A stretch of DNA of 24,555 nt from Bdellovibrio sp. (GTDB lineage Bacteria; Bdellovibrionota; Bdellovibrionia; Bdellovibrionales; Bdellovibrionaceae). The first letter of the stretch is position 1. Every line of letters starts with the position of its first letter. The position numbers and the translations under genes were made by a program. Positions 14,810 through 21,476 of the stretch are shown piece after piece. The stretch lies in assembly GCA_019104905.1 (NCBI GenBank), contig JAHRXB010000136.1:1-24555 (forward strand), given 5' to 3'. Under the pieces are notes generated by a model. The model ran no database searches. It saw nothing but the letters and a program-made list of their open reading frames with translations, and was not told the origin of the DNA.

Positions 14810-15406
14810 CTAGTTCACGCCAAGTTTAAAGCGATAGGTGTAGCGAATCTTCACCGCAACGGATTCCGTTCCTTTTTGTGCGGGCTGAAATTCAAATTTT
14901 TTTAAAGCTTCAATAGCAGATTCATTCAATCCATAGCCGGGGCCACTGACCACTCGCACGTCGCGAACTTTGCCGGTGCGATCAATCAGAATATCTAAGA
15001 TCACCGGACCGTCGACGCGGGCTTGTTTGGCTTCTTCAGGGTAATTGGCTTTATACTCTTTGATGACTTTTGGAAAGCGAGTCACGTCACCCCAGCCAAC
15101 AGGAGTGCTGTCGCCGTTATTGCCCGAAGTCTCTGTCGCGCCAGAGTTTTCTTGAGGAGTCGCTTCTGCCGTCGATGTACTAGTCTCAGAGGGGAGAGGC
15201 GATTTTGCCGTCAGTTTTTGCGGGACTGACTTTGGCAAAGAAGGTCTTGATAATTTTTCTCCGCTTTGGGGCAGAGGGGAACTCAATGTCAGATCAATCA
15301 CTTCATCAGGAGAGGAGTGCAATGAGTTTACGGCGGAGAACCAAAGTGCCAGGCCCAGCGCTAAATGCAAGCTAAGTGAAAGTAAGTTCCAGAATAAGTT
15401 TTTCAA
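14810..15406 (-). CDS. tonB: TonB family energy-transducing protein
   Basis: A protein of 198 residues if started at the TTG at 15406. MKNLFWNLLSLSLHLALGLALWFSAV would be the N-terminal membrane anchor. A Ser/Thr/Pro/Lys-rich periplasmic linker follows. The C-terminal TonB domain has FPKVIKEYKANYPEEAKQARVDG, VILDILIDRTGKVRDVRVVSG and ALKKFEFQPAQK, ending TYRFKL. It passes proton-motive energy from ExbB/D to the receptor encoded 11 nt downstream. The start is uncertain: an ATG at 15526 with AAGGA upstream would add 40 hydrophilic residues, but would overlap the divergent lipoprotein gene by 27 nt and cover its promoter, so the TTG (with GGGA upstream) is preferred. Confidence 0.85.
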   Translation of the reverse strand: MKNLFWNLLSLSLHLALGLALWFSAVNSLHSSPDEVIDLTLSSPLPQSGEKLSRPSLPKSVPQKLTAKSPLPSETSTSTAEATPQENSGATETSGNNGDSTPVGWGDVTRFPKVIKEYKANYPEEAKQARVDGPVILDILIDRTGKVRDVRVVSGPGYGLNESAIEALKKFEFQPAQKGTESVAVKIRYTYRFKLGVN

Positions 15407-15440
15407 AGCGGTCCCAATCTCCCATAGTTCTTGGGGATGA

Positions 15441-15455
15441 TCAATCTCAGATTGA
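15441..15455. promoter_or_regulatory. 15-bp palindrome, candidate operator between tonB and the lipoprotein gene
   Basis: TCAATCT-C-AGATTGA is a perfect inverted repeat with a single central base. It overlaps the -35 box proposed for the plus-strand lipoprotein gene and lies 35 bp upstream of the TTG start of tonB. It could bind a dimeric repressor acting on both genes. It does not resemble the Fur consensus. Confidence 0.4.
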
Positions 15456-15479
15456 GACAGGGCATTGGTTTTGTACTGT
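15452..15479 (+). promoter_or_regulatory. Candidate promoter of the 471-aa lipoprotein gene
   Basis: TTGAGA at 15452-15457 and TACTGT at 15474-15479 are 16 nt apart. The -35 is close to consensus and the -10 weaker. The ribosome binding site AGAGG at 15488-15492 and the ATG at 15500 follow directly. Confidence 0.35.
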
Positions 15480-15499
15480 AAAGTCTTAGAGGTGAACCT

Positions 15500-16915
15500 A
15501 TGGACTCTAAACGAAGATATTTGCATTTGATTCCTTCTGCACTGGTTGTGACGTCCCTTATTTTGTCAGCCTGTCAAGAGACTAGCCATCAGGTCACCCC
15601 GCGAGTTGCCTCCGGCAATAAAGGCGTACGAACGGAGTCGATGGCGGAGCGCAATAAGCTCTCTAAGGATCAGCAGAGATATGTCATAAACCCGACAGAG
15701 CTTGCCTCCTATAAGAATCACCTTGCTGCGATCTTTGATTCTATGTCTGAAGATGCTTTAACTCCCTGGTCCGCACTCTTTAAGCTTAAGGTGTGGGTTC
15801 TGGGGCCTGTCGATCTGAAAAAAGAAGCTTCTTCGTCCGTGGCAATCACCTATTCCGAAGTTTCGACACAACCGATGGCTCGACAAACACAATATCAAGT
15901 TTGGTTTGATTCCCGTGTATTTGAAAAGTTGAATGATAAAGACAAGGCAGAGTCCATTTTAGAAGGATTTCTCACGAGCTTGTATACTTTTAAAAATCTG
16001 TCGAACAATGAGCTTTGCGACTTGGTGAAAGAAGCCCATCCTGGCAGTGAATGTACTTTATCGATCAGTAAGGGCGCTGACGATGAAAAGATGGTGCAAA
16101 AAGCGAAGGCCGTCAAAAGAACTTTGACCCCGACAGTGTATCGAAAAGCTCTTGTCCAGGAAGACTATAATAACATTCGCCGTGTGAAAGCCTACATTCT
16201 TCAGCAAGGTGGAAATTTGCGCCATGCGGATCTGATTGTGAAGATGACTGAAAGTGGATTTGATGAGCGTGTCTTCTCCCTTAAAATGAAAACAGCCGGC
16301 GAGGCTAAGGACCCTTCCATCATGGAAGGTGAAGCGATTGAGTCACTTTTTGCGCAGGCGAAAGCTTTGGATAAAACTCAAGCCATTTGTCACTATCTTC
16401 AATCGGCGACTCAGGCCGGATGTGAGGTCGCGGCTCAGCGAACACGCGAAGAAGTTCCTGGGTCAGGGATTCAACAGGTTTTATTGTCTTTGACCGTGAA
16501 GGAAAGTGAAGTCAAAGACGTTTTATTGTCTGAGGTGGTCTATCAAGTTCCTAAAATTAAGGTGGCAAAATATAGTGACCTTGCGACAAAAGAAGAGTTT
16601 TTCCTGGTGCCACTGACTGGGGTCAGCATGAACGAGCGGGTTGTCGGGGCGTCTTACCGAATGAACTATTTGCTGGCGGTGAAGGCGGTCGTGAATAAGA
16701 CAGAGGTCATTAAGCTTGAGGGCGTCCTCTCAGTTCCCGGCATCGTGACTAAGGTCACTCAAGATGAAAGCAAAGGGAAGGTCCTTTGCGAGGGCGCGAT
16801 GGCAACGTTGAAGGATAAGAGCACAGATGTTGTTGTGATTGCGAAATCTGATAAGTACTTGGGGTCTCTAAAGGAGATTATGAAGGGCTTAAGTCCCATT
16901 CCCCCTTGCTGGTAA
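15500..16915 (+). CDS. Large lipoprotein of unknown function
   Basis: A 471-residue protein with a lipoprotein signal: MDSKRRYLHLIPSALVVTSLILSAC, lipobox LSAC with Cys25 as the lipidation site. There is no Asp after the cysteine (C-Q-E), so outer-membrane sorting would be expected under E. coli rules. No known domain was recognised. Two stretches share a C-x10/11-C spacing with similar surroundings (ELCDLVKEAHPGSECTL and AICHYLQSATQAGCEV), and a final cysteine pair lies at LCEGAM and PPCW, which suggests disulfide-stapled repeats. AGAGG stands eight bases ahead of the ATG. It is divergent from tonB and monocistronic, with a terminator-like hairpin after it. Confidence 0.8.
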   Translation: MDSKRRYLHLIPSALVVTSLILSACQETSHQVTPRVASGNKGVRTESMAERNKLSKDQQRYVINPTELASYKNHLAAIFDSMSEDALTPWSALFKLKVWVLGPVDLKKEASSSVAITYSEVSTQPMARQTQYQVWFDSRVFEKLNDKDKAESILEGFLTSLYTFKNLSNNELCDLVKEAHPGSECTLSISKGADDEKMVQKAKAVKRTLTPTVYRKALVQEDYNNIRRVKAYILQQGGNLRHADLIVKMTESGFDERVFSLKMKTAGEAKDPSIMEGEAIESLFAQAKALDKTQAICHYLQSATQAGCEVAAQRTREEVPGSGIQQVLLSLTVKESEVKDVLLSEVVYQVPKIKVAKYSDLATKEEFFLVPLTGVSMNERVVGASYRMNYLLAVKAVVNKTEVIKLEGVLSVPGIVTKVTQDESKGKVLCEGAMATLKDKSTDVVVIAKSDKYLGSLKEIMKGLSPIPPCW

Positions 16916-16933
16916 GGATCAGGGCGACTCCCA

Positions 16934-16968
16934 GACGGACCCTTGAAAAAGAGGGTCGTCTTGTGTTA
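16934..16968 (+). terminator. Probable terminator after the lipoprotein gene
   Basis: GACCCT at 16938-16943 pairs with AGGGTC at 16952-16957, and GAC with GTC outside a one-base bulge, around an A-rich loop. TTGTGTT follows. It is a modest but reasonable intrinsic terminator. It might also act as an attenuator if transcription reads on to the ABC-F gene. Confidence 0.45.
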
Positions 16969-16972
16969 GACT

Positions 16973-17002
16973 TTGTCTGTCGGGCGGTAGTCTGACGATT
17001 AT
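16973..17002 (+). promoter_or_regulatory. Candidate promoter of the first ABC-F gene
   Basis: TTGTCT at 16973-16978 and GATTAT at 16997-17002 are 18 nt apart, each matching 4 of 6 consensus positions. Transcription would begin near 17009, at the edge of the upstream arm of the leader inverted repeat. Weak, read by eye. Confidence 0.3.
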
Positions 17003-17010
17003 GAGAAAAT

Positions 17011-17075
17011 AAATCCGTCGTAAATTCTTTTTTTAAGACTAATTCATGGGCTCTTCCGGGTCGTTGGACGGATTT
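17011..17075 (+). promoter_or_regulatory. Leader inverted repeat covering the ABC-F ribosome binding site
   Basis: AAATCCGTC at 17011-17019 is the exact reverse complement of GACGGATTT at 17067-17075. The second arm includes most of the only Shine-Dalgarno-like sequence (GGACGG, 17066-17071), six bases before the ATG at 17078. In RNA the pairing would hide the ribosome binding site. The pairing is seen; a switch role is inferred. Confidence 0.45.
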
Positions 17076-17077
17076 TT

Positions 17078-18613
17078 ATGCAATACAATTTATTTCAAGT
17101 GACCGCGAGGTCGCTCGCTTTTGAGTTACCTCAAGGCGACAAATTATTTTCGAATGTGTCATTGAGCCTCAATAGCGCGCGCGTGGGTTTGGTCGGACCT
17201 AATGGTGTTGGTAAGAGCACGCTTGCTAAGTTGCTTGCGGGTTTGCTGACTCCTTCCGAGGGGGACATTCAAAGTTCTCATGTGGCGACTTATCTTTCGC
17301 AAATTGAGGAGCCGCCTCCGGGAACTGTTGGAGAGTATCTTATGAATTTATGGGACAGTCCCCAGAGTCGCCCTGAGCTATGGGGACCTCTTCTGCAGGA
17401 TATTGACCTAGAAAAAAGAATTCAAGATCTCAGCGGCGGAGAGTGGATGCGTGTTCGGATTGGCGAGGCTCTCTCACGTGTGGAAGGCCTTTTGATTTTA
17501 GATGAACCCACCAATAACTTGGATCGGGAGGCTCGAGCCTTGATCGCAGAGTTTGTCGATTCCTATGAAGGTCCTTTGCTGGTGATCAGTCATGATCGCG
17601 AATTGTTGAATCATGTAGATGTGATTTGGGAATTGTCGAATCAGGGTCTTGCGGTTTATGGCGGAAACTATTCTTTTTATAGCGAAAGGAAGGACGCCGA
17701 GCGCGTTTTACAACAAGAGAAAATTGACCGGGCCCGACGGGAGAAAAAGAAGCTAGAACGCGAGCATCACGAAAAACTGGAGTCTCAGGAAAAAAGAATG
17801 CGCCGAGGAGAACGCCTTGGGGCCAGCGGAAGTCTTCCCCGCATTCTCGTGGGCGGACTTAAAAGAAGGGCAGAAGAGACTCGGGGACGGATCCACGCTC
17901 ATGAGGAAAAACGTGTGGAAAAAGCACAAGAGGATTTTCAAAACTTGTTGGCGCAAGAAAAGAATGAAAGTCGCCTTGGCCTGGAACTGCCGGAGACCTC
18001 AGTCCCCGAGGGGAAATTGATTTTTGAAACGCAGGATTTGAATATTCAATTTGCCTCACAGAAAAAATGCCTTTGGTCGCAGCCCTTGACGTTGACGATG
18101 AAAGGCCCGCGAAGATGGGCTTTGTCCGGAAGAAATGGCGTCGGAAAATCGACGTTCATTCGGATTTTATTAGGAGACGTATCGGAGGACTTGCGAATTT
18201 TTGGAAGTTTCAAAAAGGGAGATCTGAGCGCGGCTCTTTTGGATCAGAGTTATTCCATTTTGCGAAAAGATCAAAGTGTTCTCGAGAATGTCATGTCGTG
18301 TTCTCGCTATGACCTCGTTGAGACTCGCAATCACCTGGCAAGATTTCAGTTTATGAAGGAAAAAGTAAATCAAAAGATCGAAACTTTGAGCGGCGGAGAA
18401 AAATTGAAAGCCGCTTTAGCGAAGATTCTTTTGGCGGCTCCGGCCCCTCAGTTCCTTATCCTGGATGAGCCTACAAACAATTTGGATCTTGAAAGTCTGG
18501 AAGTTTTGGAGAATGCCTTGAATGAGTATCGGGGGGCTCTTCTGGTTGTCTCCCATGACGAGATCTTTCTTAAGAATATTGGAGTTGAGGAGGTCTGCCT
18601 TTTGCAATCTTGA
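17078..18613 (+). CDS. ABC-F family ATPase (ribosome-associated type)
   Basis: A 511-residue protein with two ABC domains and no membrane part. Domain 1: Walker A GPNGVGKST at 40-48, LSGGEWMR at 118-125, DEPTNNLD at 142-149, ISHDREL at 170-176. Domain 2: GRNGVGKST at 351-359, LSGGEKLK at 437-444, DEPTNNLD at 463-470, VSHDE near 494. Between them lies a charged, helical P-site tertiary interaction region (about 200-310) containing RRGERLGASGSLPRILVGG. ABC-F proteins bind the ribosomal E site, as translation factors or antibiotic-protection proteins. I cannot place it in a characterised subfamily. The leader holds an inverted repeat over the ribosome binding site. The 3' end overlaps or abuts the next gene. 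Confidence 0.9.
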   Translation: MQYNLFQVTARSLAFELPQGDKLFSNVSLSLNSARVGLVGPNGVGKSTLAKLLAGLLTPSEGDIQSSHVATYLSQIEEPPPGTVGEYLMNLWDSPQSRPELWGPLLQDIDLEKRIQDLSGGEWMRVRIGEALSRVEGLLILDEPTNNLDREARALIAEFVDSYEGPLLVISHDRELLNHVDVIWELSNQGLAVYGGNYSFYSERKDAERVLQQEKIDRARREKKKLEREHHEKLESQEKRMRRGERLGASGSLPRILVGGLKRRAEETRGRIHAHEEKRVEKAQEDFQNLLAQEKNESRLGLELPETSVPEGKLIFETQDLNIQFASQKKCLWSQPLTLTMKGPRRWALSGRNGVGKSTFIRILLGDVSEDLRIFGSFKKGDLSAALLDQSYSILRKDQSVLENVMSCSRYDLVETRNHLARFQFMKEKVNQKIETLSGGEKLKAALAKILLAAPAPQFLILDEPTNNLDLESLEVLENALNEYRGALLVVSHDEIFLKNIGVEEVCLLQS

Positions 18614-18621
18614 CCCTCACT

Positions 18622-20178
18622 ATGATTGCTCGTTGGTTGACGTCCTTGAGTTTTGTGTGTTTTGGCCTACTTAGCCTGATGGTTCTTCAGATGACGAAGA
18701 GGCCGCTCTGTATTGATTCCAAGGTTGTCGAAAGAATTGACAGGCTGTCGGGGGCCGGTACGGAAACGGTCTATCGTTGTGCGCTTAATAAGTCGACCCC
18801 TTACAGCCAGTTCTTCAGTGAACGGGTGAAAGATCTTTCCTTTCGGCTTCAGCAGATTGAAAGGCTCTTGGAAAGTTCAGAGCCGTTTTATCGAAAGCTT
18901 CAGATCACCATTCTTGACGATCGCCCGTATCTGTTTCGGGTTCAGGGACATCACATTTATATCGGCAAGAGTTTGCTGGAGGCCCCGGGCCATTTAGAAA
19001 AAGCTTTGGCCAAGGTGTGGTATCGGGAGCGCAACGAGGCTCTTTTTGCGCAACAAGTTTTGATGGAAGAAGTCATCACAGACTTTTTGATTCATTTGCA
19101 AAGTGGAGATTTAGATTTAGGGGATCCGAATACTCATATTAAAACCGCCTTGCGCAAGGTTAAATGGCCCTATGTTCTAAAATCCGTCGCGGCTTACTGT
19201 GATTCGCCTTGGAAGCAGTCCGAACACTTTGCGGTTTGCCAAAATAAACTGGAAGCGTCGACCCTGTTGGATCAACAGGTCGTCGAGATGAGTTTGCGTC
19301 CGTTGTTGGTGACCAGTTGGATTCGCTCTTACCGGGACCTTTCGGTGAAAGAGCGATTTCTTTTTGTTCAAGGTCTTCCTCAGCTTTTAAGATCAGAACA
19401 TTCCCCTAGTTTGCCTTTGACGAGTGGGCTCGGTGTTGCCGGCATTCAAGATTCAGCGCTGTTAAAAGCAGCGGAGGCGATTAAGAATGTGAATTCTTTT
19501 GTTGCGACGTCAACGGTGATGAAGGACTCTGAAATTCAGCGTTTATTTGTTTCTAATTTCACCAATGAATTGCGTTCGAATGGGTTTCAGGATGCTTTTG
19601 CAGAAGCCTCTTTTGATGTTCTTTATGTCAGCCAAGAACCTTTGAACGAGAACTCAAAGGTCTTTCAACAATTTATGAAGATCGCCAAGGCTCAGCCTAA
19701 GTTACAAATGGCTATTCGTGATCAGTCAGGCCTTTGGATGCTTCCCGCAAAATATCCCATTCCGCTAAAATCTTTTGGGCAGATTCGTGCGAACCGCACT
19801 GTGGTTGAAAAGTGTGGCGGATATAATTTCAGCTACGTCATTGACTACGCGGATATCACCGAAAAGCTTTTGGTTGTGGACCATTGCGATCGTAATCGCG
19901 AGATTTTGTACTCGCGCTTTCTTACCGAAGGAGCCGAGGGTTTTGGAGCGCAGAATAAGGGGATCGCCTTTATTCAGTTTCACTTGCCATCTTTACTCAT
20001 GAAGAAAACCGATCTTGAGCAAGTTTCAAATGTCTTTGAGTTCATTCAAAAAAGAGATGTCGAAAGTCCTTCTTTTAAAAGTTTGGGCTGGCGTGAGGTT
20101 CATTGGAGCGAGCAGGCCAATGCTTATCAGCCCAAAGCCTTTGTGGACGCTATCGAGTGGTTCCGGGTTCCTAACTAA
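18622..20178 (+). CDS. Membrane-anchored protein of unknown function
   Basis: A 518-residue protein with one N-terminal hydrophobic segment (MIARWLTSLSFVCFGLLSLMVLQM) and a large, presumably periplasmic remainder. The start is uncertain: the ATG at 18622 has no nearby ribosome binding site, while a TTG at 18610 overlaps the ABC-F stop (TTGA) with GAGGAGG 16 nt upstream. Either way translation is likely coupled to the ABC-F gene. Residues about 105-155 (HHIYIGKSLLEAPGHLEKALAKVW and EEVITDFL) have the layout of a zinc-peptidase active-site region (strand, LxxALxHE helix, later Glu), but the HExxH residues are absent. Several cysteines occur. No function is assigned. Confidence 0.75.
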   Translation: MIARWLTSLSFVCFGLLSLMVLQMTKRPLCIDSKVVERIDRLSGAGTETVYRCALNKSTPYSQFFSERVKDLSFRLQQIERLLESSEPFYRKLQITILDDRPYLFRVQGHHIYIGKSLLEAPGHLEKALAKVWYRERNEALFAQQVLMEEVITDFLIHLQSGDLDLGDPNTHIKTALRKVKWPYVLKSVAAYCDSPWKQSEHFAVCQNKLEASTLLDQQVVEMSLRPLLVTSWIRSYRDLSVKERFLFVQGLPQLLRSEHSPSLPLTSGLGVAGIQDSALLKAAEAIKNVNSFVATSTVMKDSEIQRLFVSNFTNELRSNGFQDAFAEASFDVLYVSQEPLNENSKVFQQFMKIAKAQPKLQMAIRDQSGLWMLPAKYPIPLKSFGQIRANRTVVEKCGGYNFSYVIDYADITEKLLVVDHCDRNREILYSRFLTEGAEGFGAQNKGIAFIQFHLPSLLMKKTDLEQVSNVFEFIQKRDVESPSFKSLGWREVHWSEQANAYQPKAFVDAIEWFRVPN

Positions 20179-20238
20179 AATACATTTTGAACAAGTACCA
20201 ACTTTGAGTACCATAAGGCTTTAACGACAGGTCTTTTT

Positions 20239-20682
20239 ATGAAATCGTTGAAGCATTTAGTGATTGTGTTAATGAGTGTTTTGGTCGTGGCTTGTTCCTC
20301 GAAAGAGGAGGCCGCAGAAAATGCAGGAGGTGTGTTGCCGCCCAGTAAACCTCTTCCAAGCTCCTGCTCTCAAGATCTTTTGGCCCGTCTCAGTTGGAGA
20401 GTGGACCGCCTGGCTTTTGGGTATACGATTGAAGTGGGGACGCAAGCGAGTGTTTTCTCAAAGTCTTTCGCAATTGCCTATACCGAAAAGTCGTTCTTGC
20501 TGATGCTCGAGCGCGGAGCTACTTATTTTTTGAAGGTCACCAAGTATCTTGGCGATGGAAATACGACGGCCGTTCAAAATATCGAGTTGTATGTGCCAAC
20601 GTGTGACGAGCGTGTCGAGTGGCAAAAAGCTCATCCAACCTACGTTGAGCCATTTGACCATTTGGTGACGTGGTCACGTTAA
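20239..20682 (+). CDS. Small lipoprotein, possibly with a fibronectin III-like domain
   Basis: A 147-residue protein with a lipoprotein signal (MKSLKHLVIVLMSVLVVACSSKEE; lipobox VVAC, Cys19). Ser at +2 suggests outer-membrane sorting. The mature part has strands LARLSWRVDRL, FGYTIEVG, KSFLLMLERGATYFLKVTKYLGDG and AVQNIELYVPTC, resembling a single fibronectin type III or similar beta-sandwich domain. Two cysteines at the domain ends may form a disulfide. This resemblance is by eye. ACAGG lies eight bases before the ATG. It is 60 nt after the membrane-anchored gene, so it may share a transcript. Its stop codon shares bases with the stop of the convergent DUF2799 gene. Confidence 0.75.
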   Translation: MKSLKHLVIVLMSVLVVACSSKEEAAENAGGVLPPSKPLPSSCSQDLLARLSWRVDRLAFGYTIEVGTQASVFSKSFAIAYTEKSFLLMLERGATYFLKVTKYLGDGNTTAVQNIELYVPTCDERVEWQKAHPTYVEPFDHLVTWSR

Positions 20683-21476
20683 TCAAGACTGGGCAGTTCT
20701 GACTTCAATTCTGCCAGCTCGTTCATCTTTTCCGTGCGTTTTTTTTCAATCTGATTTCTTTCGCCCTCGCTGGTCGAAATCTTCACTCTTTGAGTGGAGA
20801 TATCAGAGTTTATGGAAGTCAGGCGATTTTCCAGGTAGCTTCTCTGGGAACTTTGCACGGGAGTTAAATTCTTTTGAGTCTCTACGAGAGATTGCTCGCT
20901 TTGAAGTTGTGTCAGACGGATGTTGCTAAAGCCCAATTCCGAGTTCAATGAAGACAGGCGTGAATCAAGCTGGTGAATGTCTGCTTGGGTTGTTTCGATC
21001 ATTGCTTGAATGTACTTCTTTCGTCCCTTGCGATACTCAGGCAAGAAGGTGGGCTCTAGTTCTTTGGGGCAAATGTTGAGATATTTTTTTCCTGAAGTTC
21101 CCGCATTAAAGCCATTGGATTTTGCGCAATAATCGGCCACACCTTTTTTGTGTTCCGTCATAAGGACACTGATCTGTGGTCCCTCGCACAGGTCTCGGGA
21201 ATAGAAATCGCCATTTTTCCCTACGAGATAAGCGTGCGGACCACTGCAGTATTTTTGCATGCCGTTTTTAAATCCCAGATCTAACTGAGATTCTTGAATA
21301 TCTGCTTCGGCTTTACGGCATTCATTGACGGTCTGATCCGCATTGAGCCAATCGCCGCGTAACGCGACTTTTTTGCCGTGCTCAAACCAGTTGATGGATT
21401 CGCATTCTTTTCTTTTGAAGTAGCTTGCGCAGGCAGAGAGATTTACCGTTAGTGCAATTAAAAGAATTCTCTTCAT
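20679..21476 (-). CDS. DUF2799 lipoprotein with C-terminal coiled coil
   Basis: A 265-residue protein with a short lipoprotein signal (MKRILLIALTVNLSAC, lipobox LSAC, Cys16). Residues about 25-150 match the DUF2799 pattern: INWFEHGKKVALRGD, a C-x-R/K-A-x-x-D turn, DLGFKNGMQKYCS, FYSRDLCEGP, HKKGVADYCAKSNGFNAGTSGKKYLNICP, with regularly placed cysteines and G-x-x-x-Y motifs. DUF2799 proteins are envelope lipoproteins of unknown function. Residues about 160-262 are charged and heptad-like (coiled coil), an extension beyond the basic domain. Its ATG overlaps the stop of the YheS-like ABC-F gene (ATGA), so the two are co-translated. Confidence 0.85.
   Translation of the reverse strand: MKRILLIALTVNLSACASYFKRKECESINWFEHGKKVALRGDWLNADQTVNECRKAEADIQESQLDLGFKNGMQKYCSGPHAYLVGKNGDFYSRDLCEGPQISVLMTEHKKGVADYCAKSNGFNAGTSGKKYLNICPKELEPTFLPEYRKGRKKYIQAMIETTQADIHQLDSRLSSLNSELGFSNIRLTQLQSEQSLVETQKNLTPVQSSQRSYLENRLTSINSDISTQRVKISTSEGERNQIEKKRTEKMNELAELKSELPSLD

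Noticed and set aside
14799..15500. Cobalamin riboswitch upstream of the BtuB-sized receptor
   Set aside because: Only 11 nt separate tonB and the receptor, and the 93-nt gap ahead of tonB is too short for a full cobalamin riboswitch and shows no B12-box-like sequence.
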